Program-made: the position numbers and the translations under genes
In this document: positions 10,464 through 21,753 of the stretch, piece by piece
Numbering within the stretch: position 1 is the first letter of the stretch
Layout of the letters: the number at the start of each line of letters is the position of its first letter
Notes under the pieces: model-generated
Told to the model about the DNA's origin: nothing
What the model saw: the letters and a program-made list of their open reading frames with translations, nothing else
Database searches by the model: none
Assembly (NCBI GenBank): GCA_027924585.1
Contig: BSBM01000125.1
Location: forward strand, 3,663,001 to 3,727,000
Direction of reading: 5' to 3'
Length of the DNA: 64,000 nt
Source of the DNA: Larix kaempferi
Taxonomy: Eukaryota > Streptophyta > Pinopsida > Pinales > Pinaceae

Positions 10464-12461
10464 GCTGTTTTTCTACTCACCTCAACCCACAGAGATTTGA
10501 CACCATCCGTCACCATTGAGTCCCCGAGACATTCTCGGTGCCTCAGGGGCGAGCCCCCACAGCACGGTTCTCTTGACACCACCCGTCATAGATTCCGATC
10601 ATCATCCATTGATACCACTCATCACAGATCTAGAGCCTTGTCAATTGACTCCACTCGTCAGCGACATAGGACTCCGTCACCAGATATTGACGCTCCTTAC
10701 TTTACCTCTGATTCCGACGAAGAGTCTGAGAACCCTATTTACACTGCCCCTACTAGCCCCATGGCTGGCACAATGTCCACTCCTTTTGTTATAGGAACCA
10801 TTGGTGGCACATCCACCACTACACGAGTTACTACACCTATTTTGGGTATGCCCTCCATGGGGCCCCCATCTACCGTTCCCCTCACGGTACCTATTCCCGC
10901 AGCGGGAATACCTATCCCCACTACATCAGTGGCTCACACTACCCATAGTGGTGCTGGACCATCCTCCACCACCTTAGTTCCCCCACTTGGGGGCACCTTC
11001 CCAAATCCTGTCCCTCCACTTGGGGGCATTGGCCCCCACCTGGTCCAACCCACTACTGTGTCACATCCTTCTTCCAGTTTTCCATTCATGGCTAGCCTCA
11101 ACCTACCTGACCTGTCCAGATTGACCAACGATCCTATTCGACACGACCCTACGTGGCCTCATATGCCTACCAAGCTCCCCTCTGACATCCCTAAGTTCGA
11201 GGGCAAGGCCGGTGAGGACCCACAAAACCATATCATGTCTTTCCACCTATGGTGTTCCTCTAACTCCATAGTGGATGACTCTGTTCACCTCCATCTCTTA
11301 CAATGCACCTTCACTGGCTCTGCAGCCAAATGGTATATCGAGCAACCTCATGGGACCCATGCCACCTTTGCTTCCCTTGCCTCGACATTCCTGCAGTTAT
11401 TCCAGTTGCCTGTCCGCTATGACGCGGGCGTTGAGATCCTCCTATCCTGAAGACAAAACACGGCTACCCATATCACGGACCACATCCATGAGTGGCGTCG
11501 ACGCCGTAGCTTATGCAAGATCAAACTAGACGACTGTATCTTCCTAGATTGGTTCCTAAAATCCCTTCTCCCTGTTATTGTTAAAGATGTGGCATCAGAA
11601 AGACCCCAGTCTGAAGAAGAGGCCATCCTTAAGGCCCAACAGTTCGACCTCATTTACGCCCAGTCGGGTTACCTTTATACCATTATACCTCAAGACCCTT
11701 GCGGCGAGTCCTCCCAGCACGATGCGCCGGGGGCATCCCACGCTGCAGACGGTATCATTGGTCGTGTTTCTTCACATCCCCAACCATTTTCTATTACACG
11801 TCCTTCCCCTGGCCCCGACCTTTCACGGGATACCTCACAGTCTGGAGCAACCAACTCATATGCTCCCATGGCACATCACCATCACCATGGACCCTCATGT
11901 CCTCCTCAGTGCTTCGGTCATGCGACTCCCGCTTATGCCCCCCCAGTCGCACGTCAGCCTTACTACTATCAGTAGGCTGCCCCAGCTCCTGCGCCTTCTC
12001 AGGCCCAACCTGCTTATTATCCGCCACAGGAAGCCCCTACGGCAAATCCACAACCCGCTCCGCATCCATATCAGCAACCCCCTCAAGTTGCTGCACCTGC
12101 TTAGCCTCCACCTGCATATCATCCACCGCAGCCTGCTCCCGCACCTGCGCAACCTCATAATCCACCTGCTTCCCAAGGGCAAGTTTACGCCCAACAAAAC
12201 CTGCAGCAAAACCAGAACAACCAACGCAACCAGGGCCAACAAAACCGCGGCAAGGGCCGTAATCGTGGGAACAACCAACCTGCAGACCAAGCTGGTCAAC
12301 CGGCTAATCCCCCCGACAACAACAATGCGGCCCTCGCTAATCAAAACCCTGATCGCCTGCCCAAGCAGGCTAAAAACCCCAATTTGCGAACGAACCACCC
12401 TTGTTATATTTGCGGGGTCTATGGACACTACACGCATGCTTTCCCACACTTAGAGCGAGCT
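10464..12461 (+). pseudogene. gag: Gag region of the Tat A polyprotein
   Basis: The capsid-forming part of the polyprotein. The frame opens after a stop at 10461, and no ATG is present before the conserved region. The first in-frame ATG is near 10760, so the true start is unclear. The N-terminal part is S/T/P-rich with RHR/RSR repeats. The capsid core follows at about 11080-11660, with LPDLSRLTNDPI and SDIPKFEGKAGEDPQNHI. A P/Q-rich linker comes next, including a His run near 11875-11890, then a basic N/Q-rich stretch. A zinc knuckle at 12402-12443 has the CX2CX4H pattern, but the final Cys is Phe. In-frame stops lie at 11448, 11973 and 12102; there is no frameshift. The same core occurs in Tat B at 43590-43800. 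Confidence 0.85.
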
Positions 12462-14289
12462 CGGCAGCTCTGGGTGGACGATGCCCACCGCCAAGGGCAT
12501 GCGTCTCCTCAGGCACCACCTAACCCCCCTCAGCCTCAACAACCTCCTTTGGTTCTGCAAAACCCCTTACCAACACAAGGAGTCGTGAACACTCATCCGT
12601 TGGCTCCCCCTCAACCCAACGCGCAACCCCAGCAACAAATCACTTACGCTGCTCCTGATCAACCCATGTTTGACTCAGCTACCCACCACCTGTTGATGAT
12701 GTCATCCGCTGACGTCAACCTTCAGACCCGTCGGAACCAATATGGCTCCACCACTGACGTACCTCCCACAGATAAACCTACTACCGCTCATCCCACCGAT
12801 CAAGCGTTACGTATTCCTCCACCTCCACTAGATGGCGCTCCCAAAGCCCCTCGTTTCCCACTTCGCCGTATCAACAATAACCCCAATGTGCGTGCTGCGT
12901 CAAACTACAACATTGTAGATGACCTAGCCCAATCTCCCGCAGCCATGTCTGCATTAGAAGTCTTGAAGAACTGCCCTTCCCAACGCAGGACTTTACTCTC
13001 AGCCATTGGGGCTATTAACCCAAATGATTCGAATCTGATGGCATTTGATTTGGACCAATCCGAACCACGCCTGCCTTCCTCCTTAGCATTCCAAGTTTCT
13101 GTTTTCGTTCGGAATCTTGTCATCCATCGATGCATCATCGATGAAGGTGCCTCCACATGCGTTATGTCTACATTCGTGTGGCAGAAGTTAGGATTCCCCA
13201 CTCTCCAGCAGTCCACCACTGCATTACGCACCTACGACGGTCGTTCGGCTCAGCCCCAAGGCCTCCTAGCCAATGTCCCTGTCCAGTTAGGTGGCAAAAC
13301 TGTACTCATTGACATTGAGGTAATATGTGCCCAATTGGATTATAACCTTTTACTTGGTCTCAGCTACATGTATGCCATGTGGGCATTTGCCTCTTCCGTC
13401 TTTCGCACCATGATGTTCCCCCATGAGGGACGCGTGGTTAAGGTTGACCAGCTCACCTACTATGATCCTAGTGCTCCCGCGGCACCTGAAAATGTTCTCC
13501 CCATGGTTGAACAACCTTTTTCTTGTGCCACCACCTTGTTTATCTCTTCTACGGGGCCTGCAGTTTACTCAGACGCGCCGATGACCTCCACCTTTCAATC
13601 CATTCCTCCCCTATCATCTACGCCCGAAGTGTTTGACTTATGTACCTTGTCCCACGACAACCAACCACCCTTGTTGTCAAAACCACCATTGGTACCTAGC
13701 CATATTGGTGTTACACCTATCCATACGATCCCCTTCTTAGTCCCTCCGTCAGGAGTAGTAAGCACCCCGGTCATGGCTACCCTTAGCCACCCTGGGTTAA
13801 CTTTGGGATTACCCGTATGGTATCTTTCGCCTCCCGTTCGCCCGCCGACACCAGACGTCGTCCTCCAACCGGTGCAACCCATGGCTACTACCACTCAGCC
13901 ACCTCCCGGTGTCTCTACCCCTTCGTCCTCCATGACTCCCCCTCCTACTCCGAAACCCACTGGGGGCAGAGGTCCACAACCTTACACTGCTGTACCACCT
14001 CCCAAGACAGTAAAAAACCCTCCAGTATTTCGTGATCCTCCCAAATGTTCATTGTGCGACGAGTTGGGCCATGCGACTCACCAGTGTCAACAGTTACCAG
14101 CCCTACAAAAACACATGCAGATGCTCAACGATGACCCCAACATCCCGGTTGTCGAACTAAACCCCACCCCTAAGCCCAAAGACAAATCCTTGCGTACCAA
14201 CCACCCCTGTGCTATATGCGATGTTTACGGGCATTACTCCCATCATTGCCCCGATCTCCCGGATTACAGAGCGGCTCTCTATGAGATGA
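12462..14289 (+). pseudogene. Protease region and post-protease linker of Tat A
   Basis: This is an aspartic protease of the retroviral type, cutting the polyprotein. The active-site loop is I-I-D-E-G-A-S-T (catalytic Asp codon at 13140). A second conserved block is LDYNLLLG at about 13335-13360. After the protease comes a long P-rich linker. It holds two intact CX2CX4HX4C zinc knuckles at 14046-14087 and 14208-14249. The second is preceded by LRTNHPC, as is the damaged Gag knuckle at 12402. The linker is unusually long for a Ty3/gypsy element. No in-frame stop or frameshift occurs in this part, which is open from 12384 to 15345. Confidence 0.85.
14046..14249 (+). other. Two zinc knuckles between protease and reverse transcriptase
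   Basis: CSLCDELGHATHQC (14046-14087) and CAICDVYGHYSHHC (14208-14249) both fit CX2CX4HX4C exactly. The second shares L-R-T-N-H-P-C and V-Y-G-H-Y with the Gag knuckle at 12384-12443, so it looks like an internal duplication. Confidence 0.9.
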
Positions 14290-14689
14290 ACAATCTGGAT
14301 CTTGAGACGGCACCACCCACCATTGAGGAGATCTACCCCCCGATTTCTCCCCCTTCTGGAGAGGTTAATATCATCTATATGATCTCTTCAACCACTACCC
14401 CCTCGTCAACCGATTTGACGACGCAAACTTTCCGTACTGATGAGGAGATTCTTGAGGCCCTTGCTGCCCCGGATTATCCCTGGGATGACATGCACCACTA
14501 TTCCTATTTCATCCCAGAAGAATCCTCCTCTAGCACAGCTACCCAATTCATGGTTGAGTCCAAAGACTTCCTCCCCACCAAGGTCGACTGGTTCAAAGAC
14601 CCTATTCCTGCTCCTTACGCCTTCGAGGAGGGTAACATGGCCAATATCTCACCCGTTATCCACATAGACATCTCTGACCCCCCTGGCGT

Positions 14690-16283
14690 CAATGAATGCA
14701 TTGCCTTAGGAGCCTCCTGCAGTGAACAAGAGATTGAGGAGTACCGAAAACTCTTCCGAGAATTCCGTGATGTCTTTGCCTGGTCCTATACAGAGATGCC
14801 TGGTCTTGACCCCGCCATTATAGAGCACCACATCGACACATGGCCTGATGTACCCCCCGTTCGTCAAAAACAGCGCCCCATTCATCCTTCCAAGCTCCCA
14901 GCTGTTAAAGCCGAGATTGAGAAACTGCGCAAGGCAGGGTTCATTTATCCTATTTCCTATACCACTTGGGTTTCAAACCCCATTCCCGTTAACAAAAAAC
15001 AAGGCACCATCCGAGTATGCACTGACTTCCGTGACTTAAACCGCGCTTGTCCCAAGGACAATTTCCCCACGCGATTTATTGACCAGCTCATCGATGCGTG
15101 TGCCGGGCATGAAGTCCTCTCCTTCATGGATGGTTTTTCCGGATACAACCAGAATCAGATCCGTAAGGAAGACCAGTACAAAACTGCCTTTACTATCCCA
15201 TGGGGCACCTTTTCCTATCGCGTCATGCCTTTCGGCCTCAAAAATGCTGGTGCCACTTTCCAGCGGGCCATGACCTATTGCTTTCACGACTTGGTCCATA
15301 TCCTGTTAGTCTACCTTGATGACCTTACAGCTCGTTCCCGGAAATGATCTGACCACCTTAACGACCTTCGGCAAGTATTTCTGCGTTGTCGCAAATATCA
15401 AATCCGCTTGAACCCACACAAGTGTGTCTTTTGCGTTCCGGCAGGCCGATTGTTGGGTTTCATTGTTTCCCAGAAAGCAATTACAGTTGACCCTCTAAAA
15501 GTCCAAGCCATATTAGACCTTCCCTCTCCTCGCACGCTCCGGCAGCTCCAAAGTTTGCAGGGGCGATCCAATTTCCTTCGACATTTTGTTCCTGATTACG
15601 CCACTACCGTTCATGGTTTCTTGCGCCTGCTCCGTACCCACATACCCTTCGTCTGGGATGAGTAAGAGGAAGCTACATTCAAAGCCCTCAAGAAGGCTCT
15701 CACACAAGCTCCTCTGATTTACCCTTCGGATTTCACACAAGACTTCATCCTTTACGTTTCGGCATCCGAGCATGCCGTATCTGGAGTCTTGGTTCAAGAA
15801 GACGCTTCTCACCAAGAGCACGTCATTTACTACGTCAGCCAGACCTTGTCTGGTCCTCCCCTACATTACCCATATGAGGAGAGACATGCCCTAGCAGTGG
15901 TCTTTTCTGTCCAAAAATTGCGACACTATATCTTAATGAGTCATACCACATTCGTTGCCGACTCTAACCCTATGGTATATCTTCTGAACCGGCGGCTCCT
16001 GCAAGGTCGTGTTGCTAAATGTGTCATTATCCTCTAGGAATATGACCTTACCTTCAAAACACCTAAGAGCACTAAATCCCTCGCGCTTGCCCAGCTCATT
16101 ACTGATCTCCCTTCCCTTCTCCCGGCCAAACCAATCTCCGATGAGTTACCCGACAATCACCTGTTCACTATCTCGTCCGATGACCCATGGTACGGTGATA
16201 TCTTGTTATACCTGCGCATGCAGAAGTTCAGACCCAAAGTTACCCGTAATGGACGTCGTCGCATCCGTCACCAGGCCTCTTGA
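14690..16283 (+). pseudogene. pol: Reverse transcriptase and RNase H of Tat A
   Basis: RT copies element RNA into DNA; RNase H degrades the RNA strand. RT runs about 14690-15420 with PIPVNKKQGTIRVCTDFRDLN, FMDGFSGYNQ, VMPFGLKNAGATFQ and the catalytic YLDD at 15312-15323. RNase H follows at about 15740-16030, with YVSASEHAVSGVLVQ and YEERHALAVVF. The first catalytic residue is expected to be Asp but reads Ser in V-S-A-S, so RNase H may be impaired. In-frame stops lie at 15345, 15663, 16035 and 16281, and the frame is never shifted. Family comparison expects Arg or Gln at several of these, for example R after TARSRK and Q before EYDLTF. Confidence 0.88.
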
Positions 16284-17432
16284 TATCTCCTCTTAGGCAA
16301 TGTCCTTTACCGGCGCGGGGTTGACACAATTCTTCGTCGTTGCCTTACACACGAGGAAGCTGAACAAGTCCTTAATGACTGTCATAGCAGTGCCTGCGGC
16401 GGCCATTTCTCAGGGATGGCCACTGCCCAAAAGGTCGTCCGCGCCGGATACTTCTGGACCACACTTTTCATCGACTGCATCACTGCGGTCAAACACTGCC
16501 ATAACTGCCAACTTTTTTCCCCCAAGGCCCGGACACCTCCTGCTCCGTTACACCCAGTCGTCACCGTTGGTCCCTTTTGTAAGTGGGCCATAGACTTCAT
16601 GGAATGTAGACCCCAGTCTGCCAACAGCCACAAATATATTATCGTCGCTGTTGATTACTTCACCAAATGGGCGAAAGCCATGCCTACCTTCAATTGTGCC
16701 GCCGACACTTCTGCCCGCTTCTTTTTCAACCATGTCATCGCTCGATTCGGGGTTCCTAAGCAGTTAGTCTCTGACCACGGTTCCCACTTCGAAGATGTCG
16801 TCTGGCGTGAGTTATCCAACCTCCTCAAATTTGAACACCAATTTTCCTCTGCTTACTACCCCCAAGGGAACAGTCAAGTAGAGGCCATTAATAAAATTCT
16901 CAAAACCATCCTCCAACGAACGATTGACAAGCATAAGTCCAATTGGCACCACATGTTGTTCCTTGCCTTATGGGCTTACCGTACTTCCACCAAGACCGCC
17001 ACTGGTTTTACACCATTTCATCTAGTTCACGGTGTAGAGTCTGTCCTCCCCATCAAATGTCAGATTCCTGCCTTACAGATCGCCGTTGAGCTTCTCCCCG
17101 ACACTTCCCCCCTCGAGCAACGTCTGCTATCCCTCGAACAAGCCGATGAAGACCGTCGGTCCACTCTTCAGAACATCGAAGCTGCCAAGAACCGCTCCAA
17201 AGTCGGTTACGACAAACATGTTCACCCTCGAACTTTCCATAAAGGGGACCTCGTCCTCGCCTATGACCAAGCCCACGACAAAACTGGAAAAGGGAAGTTT
17301 GAATCCATGTGGCAAGGCCCTTACATCGTGCAGACCTGCCTAGGCAAGGGGGAATACATCCTCGCCGACTCCGAAGGCCATCCTTTGCGCAACCCGCGTA
17401 ACGGGTTGTACCTTAAACGATTTTATCCTTAA
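16284..17432 (+). pseudogene. Integrase of Tat A
   Basis: Integrase joins element DNA to the chromosome. The zinc-binding H-H-C-C domain lies at about 16378-16510 (CGGHFSGM, then CHNCQLF). The catalytic core keeps all three acidic residues: Asp in WAIDFME, Asp in LVSDHGSHF and Glu in GNSQVEAIN. The C-terminus has a GPY-like motif (MWQGPYIV) and ends NGLYLKRFYP. There is no chromodomain. The segment from 16284 to the stop at 17430-17432 is fully open, so this domain is intact at sequence level. Confidence 0.93.
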
Positions 17433-17586
17433 AATAACTCGCGGCCCCATTGGTCCACATTGTACAGTTTGCTTCCTTTTTTGTTTTACACATATTTTCC
17501 ACCATTGGAATCAGCACGCCGAGACCGTCATGATGGTCATCTCGTTGCATTATTTTTACACCGTCAATTTTTGCCCATTTTTCAGA

Positions 17587-17945
17587 CGCCACTAGCCGCC
17601 TCGGTTTACGTACCACATCGGCCGTTCTCCATTTTTCACATGTTTTATATCATCGGATTCATTTTTCCGAGCTGGTGATGATTCTTGAGATCATTTCTCG
17701 CTCTCACCCCCAGATTTTTTGGGTATTTTTTCCAAAACGCCCTCGTTGCCTCGATGTGCGTGCCACATCGACCGTTACCCATTTTTGACACCCTTTATAT
17801 CGCCGGATTCTTTTTTTCAAGCTCGTGATGATGCTTGAGATCATTTCTCGCTCTCACTTGGTACAATTTCAACATTGTGTCCCGACACCTTGCTGCCTCA
17901 GTTTGCGTGCCACATCAACCGCTATCGGATTGTTCCACATTTTTA
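17587..17945 (+). repeat. About 150-bp tandem repeat, 2.4 copies
   Basis: Copies begin near 17587, 17738 and 17887. They share a GCCTCG-x-GTGCC-ACATC start and GAGATCATTTCTCGCTCTCAC end; the third is truncated. Confidence 0.8.
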
Positions 17946-18417
17946 CATGAGCCCTTCACTCCTGTCATACTGTAAATGTTTCGTTATTTTGCCACCATTT
18001 CATCTACCCCGCAAGGAGGCCCACCAGTGTTCCCCCCTACCCTCGTTCTTGATCATCATTACTAATCCTTGATTAAACACTTCCTCCTTGCCTGGCCATT
18101 CCTTTTGTTCGGTATAATTTTATCCCTTTTTCGGGCCGAACAAGTCCTTTACGAAAAAGGCACTTAGGGAGTTTTCGTTAAGCTCTTTTCTGACTCCTAA
18201 AAGAATGAAAAGATTGCTGAGCAATCTTGCTTCCTTTCATGCTCGCTAAAGTACCTGAAAGGGCGTCTATCTGGTATGAGTTTACCCCTTTTCCGGACTT
18301 GGTAGACTAATTATGAAAAAGGAATACTCTAGTCACACCGGCTAGAAGAGTTCTTCATTGCATCCTTTTATGCTTCTTTGGGCCTTGGAGACTAAATCTA
18401 CGAAAAAGCAACCCCCT

Positions 18418-18622
18418 AGAGTCTTCTTATTTTCTTTCAGACTCTCTAAAATTGAAAGCAACCACGAGCATGAATTGTCCTGGGCTCGTAAAATCCACAC
18501 GACAGTACCATTCCATCATTTCAGAGTCTTCTTATCGCTTTCAGACTCCTTAAAATTGAAAGCAACCACGAGCATGAACTGTCATGGGCTCGTAAAATCC
18601 ACACGACAGTATCATTTTACAC
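18418..18622 (+). repeat. 105-bp tandem duplication
   Basis: Two copies starting at 18418 and 18523, each beginning AGAGTCTTCTTAT. They share GAAAGCAACCACGAGCATGA and a CTCGTAAAATCCACACGACA end. Confidence 0.88.
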
Positions 18623-19470
18623 AAACTTCTTCTAGTTCCTTAACCCATGAAGAAGTACCCTCCTGTGCCTCCTGGCACTATGATCGATCATCTCGGTAGC
18701 ACCCCCAATCAGGTTGCCTTTGTTCAGAGTATTCTGCAGTCTCCTGCCATTTTATACCAGCTTGAGTCTCCCTCAGCCCAGTTATCCTCCCAGATCCATT
18801 ACAGCTATGATCCCTTTCCCCTCCGTCAGTTTCATATGCTGCTAGATCAAGCCCATTATCATACTCTGAACAAAGGAAGTTTGATTCCACCCACTCTACT
18901 TGCCCAGTTGTCCCCCCACAGTTTGTCAGTCCTGCCATCAGTACTATCACATTTCGGTTCTCCACCTCGTGCTTCTGTCAAGGAAACATCATTGCCTTGA
19001 TAGTTGCAGGTCTCCCTCCATCGACGACAACCCCTCTATTCCAGAGGATAGGCCCAGAGGTCCCTATGCCTTGGACTTATCACCATCTGTGGTAAGTTCC
19101 TACGGATCATTCTGAGAGGAGTCCTCATTGCCTCTCTGAGTGGTTTTTCCTCACATGCTCGACTTCAGCACCTTGATCGCATCGTTGAGAATCGCGTAGG
19201 GTTATATCCTTTACATTATGTGTCAAAGACCCCGGATTTCCCCTGACTCTAGCACATTGGTGAGTCACTTCGGAACGACCAGTTATATGTTCCCGTGGAT
19301 GTCCGGGCTGCGTTGGCGTTTGTATTCGGAAGCCATCCAGTTACATGCTTCCTTGAGTACCCAGTTTCAGTCCCAGATCAGTTCCAGTTCAGTGTACCAT
19401 TGTGAGTGTACCCCTCTGGATTTGTGTCCCCTCTGGACTCTTATGATGTACACACTGGCTATGTATCTTA

Positions 19471-19712
19471 CAGGTCCCCCTTTTCGGGCCTCACAGTTCT
19501 GTTTATGTATCTTGATACGAGCATGGGTATGCCCGCCTCGTCCATACATTGAGATTATTCCTTAGTCAGTATTTGAGGTCATGTATATGTCAGGTCCCCA
19601 CTTTTTGGACCCCATTGTTATTGTTATGTTATATCCTGATACGAGCATGGGAATGCCCGCCTCATCCATATGATCAGATGATTCCTCATCCATTATTGAG
19701 GTTATGTACTTT
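19471..19712 (+). repeat. 120-bp tandem duplication
   Basis: Two copies starting with CAGGTCCCC at 19471 and 19591. Both contain GATACGAGCATGGG and ATGCCCGCCTC and end in TTGAGG. Confidence 0.85.
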
Positions 19713-19845
19713 TAGTTCTTGCAGTTGTTCGGGATCGTCGTTCTGGGCTTCGGTTTGTTTCTTCTCTTCTCTCCACACCCAGGAAAAACCATTCATGACT
19801 TATGATGTCCATCGGCCATACGATGAGCTCCTGCCCTCGCACATC

Positions 19846-19856
19846 AGGGGGCAATC
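19846..19856 (+). promoter_or_regulatory. Polypurine tract of Tat A
   Basis: AGGGGGCAATC directly precedes the 3' LTR, the standard site for plus-strand priming. Confidence 0.8.
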
Positions 19857-20581
19857 TATTAACACCCAAAAATTGTTCACTACCTCATCTACCACATTAT
19901 ATGACTCATTCGTCCATTTTCCTACCATATTTCCCTGAAAATCCCAAAAAATCCCATTAAAAAGCCTCCAAAGGGCCTAAAATGCCTCCGAAAGGCCACA
20001 AAACCATCAAAATAGCCTCAAAAAGGCTAAAAAACCCCCTTTTCCTCCAAAAATAGCAAAAATCCCCTAAAAAGGAATAAAAAATATAAAATAATGAGGA
20101 AAAGGAGGAAAAAACCCTATACAGCTGCCCTAAACCATGTGTTTCCTAAAACCATGGGTCAGCACTCCACCACCAAAAAACTATAAATAGGTGATGGAGA
20201 TCCCTTATTCCATATCCACAATCCAGTATACCCTTACTCTGCCAAAATCTCTCTCGAAACCCTAGTTCACCATTGAACTACTTTCACCTTGAGAGCCCCT
20301 TTTGGCCCATTTCCACCATTGGAGAAAGAGAAGGAGCACATTGGAGCTTGGAGCAACCCTCTTGGACATTGCAAGGAGCTTCATCAACCTTCACATTGAA
20401 GGTAATATTAATACAAAACCCTTGTTTACAAATTGTTGTTTATTTTTTCATGCACATGTTTTAGAGTAGTTTCTATTTCTGTTTTAGCTTAATTATTTAC
20501 ATTTATTGAACTGCTACTAAGGAGTCCATTCTCCTTAGTAGGTGCTCATTTGCACAAGCTAGGGGTAAAACCCTAGCTACA
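19857..20581 (+). repeat. 3' LTR of Tat A
   Basis: 725 bp, same length as the 5' LTR. The first bases read TA instead of TG (one substitution). 20582-20586 (caaga) is the right target duplication. Confidence 0.95.
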
Positions 20582-21599
20582 CAAGAGACAATTCAAGTTC
20601 CTCTTCCAACATATCAAGTGTTTGGATATCTTCAAGTTCATCTTCAAACACATCAAGAACATTCAAATTTCCACATTTCTCATGATCCACCATGTCATGA
20701 GAATCCTCCAAACAATCTACCATTTGACAATCTGAAACATAGGAGGAAAAACAAGTATACTGCAACTTTTCAAAAAGTTGCTCATTTTGAATTGTGAGCT
20801 TATGATTATCCTCATTATTCTTCAAGTATGCATCATGTAACAATTCATTAAGCTCAAACAAATGGTTTCTATCAAAAAGCAAAGACATGAAATTACCTTT
20901 GATGTGGCACAATGCTCTTTGAATCTTCTCCATGTCTTCAAGGAAGGATGTTTCCTCCAATGAAGTAGCTCTCCAACAAGAATTTGACACCAATGCTTGA
21001 GTGTCATGGAGAATGCCGAAGGACTCTTGGATCTTCTTTTCATTCATCTTTAACGACCCTCCAAGAAAATGAGGCTCTTGCAAATGAACCTCCTCATCTT
21101 CTTCATTTTTTCTTGGACCAACTTCATGAAGCTCAAGTGGTGATGGGGAAGTTGATCTTGGTTCTTCTTCAACTTCTACAAGGTCTTCATTATCATGCTT
21201 AATGGAACTTGGGCTTGCAGCAACACTTTCAAAAGTGATCTCTATGTCACCAACATAGAGGTGTGAGCACCCATCAGTAGGTACTCCTTCATAGTTTAAG
21301 CATCCATCAGTAGATGCTATTTGGTTCATGTCTAAGCTAGAAGGTGTCTCGAAATGATCTTCCATATTTTCAATAGAATTCTCTTCATGATCTTGTGATG
21401 TCTCTTCCTTTTGCTCCTTCAAGCAAGCTGATGCATTTTGCCCCTTGGTTTTCTTAAAATCAATAATTTTTTCCACAAGTTCGATAGAAAACAATTCGAA
21501 TCCTTCCTTAAGTTGCTTGGTCATATATTCAAATATTGTTTTCATAATTTTTATATGCTCCTCACCATCATATGAGGTTCCCTTTTCATCCCTAGTCAT
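20582..21599 (-). CDS. N-terminal half of the unknown ORF in the non-autonomous element
   Basis: On the minus strand an ATG at 21597-21599 opens about 340 codons. The product is acidic and Glu/Lys/Asp-rich with predicted helical, coiled-coil-like stretches. It has a repeated T-D-G-C motif near residues 105-125 and no Gag, zinc-knuckle or enzyme motif. The visible stop is in the LTR of the inserted Tat A; without the insertion the frame continues into 8223-7145. The start lies about 140 bp from the primer site, where gag would begin in a complete element. It may be a replaced Gag-position protein, but I do not recognise the family. Confidence 0.6.
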
Positions 21600-21741
21600 A
21601 GTTTCCTCAAAAACTTTGCTCTTCTTCTCCTACTTTTTTTTTTCCCTCTTCAACAAAAGCACTTTTGGTTTCAATATCTAATGGTGGTACCTGAATTCTT
21701 GTCCTTATGAATATTAGACCACATTAGGTGCCAAGATTATT

Positions 21742-21752
21742 CTCTTATACCA
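21742..21752 (-). promoter_or_regulatory. Primer-binding site, Met type, of the chromovirus-derived element
   Basis: On the minus strand TGGTATAAGAG follows the LTR after a single G. The initiator-Met site normally reads TGGTATCAGAGC, so it carries one change. The chromovirus at 56774 uses the same spacing. Confidence 0.75.
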
Positions 21753-21753
21753 C

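Larger units (their letters stand above)
17433..19845 (+). other. 3' noncoding region of Tat A
   Basis: 2.4 kb without a recognisable protein. No additional RNase H was found here, unlike in Tat B. It holds three small tandem duplications (17587-17945, 18418-18622, 19471-19712). The ORF at 18647-19000 is open for 117 codons but shows no known motif. Confidence 0.7.
8229..20581 (+). mobile_element. Tat-like Ty3/gypsy retrotransposon, structurally complete (Tat A)
   Basis: LTRs of 725 bp each (8229-8953 and 19857-20581) run TG to CA with 8 differences by eye, flanked by caaga (8224-8228 and 20582-20586). A tRNA-Arg-type primer site lies at 8958 and a polypurine tract (AGGGGGCAATC) at 19846-19856. 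Between them are a 1.5-kb leader with a 32-bp repeat array, a Gag-Pol frame (10464-17432), and a 2.4-kb 3' noncoding region. Order is Gag, protease, RT, RNase H, integrase. It is the youngest visible insertion in the left nest. Seven in-frame stops make it non-autonomous as it stands. Confidence 0.96.

Noticed and set aside
11895-12449. 184-codon minus-strand ORF
   Set aside because: Shadow of the P/Q-rich Gag linker in the plus frame; Leu/Val/Arg-rich composition follows from the complementary codons.
18647-19000. 117-codon ORF as a Tat A extra protein
   Set aside because: Open but no motif, repeat or homology to the Tat B extra ORF could be seen; kept only as part of the noncoding region.
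20822-21202. Overlapping ORFs on other frames of the 340-codon ORF
   Set aside because: Shorter shadows of the minus-strand ORF with no independent support.
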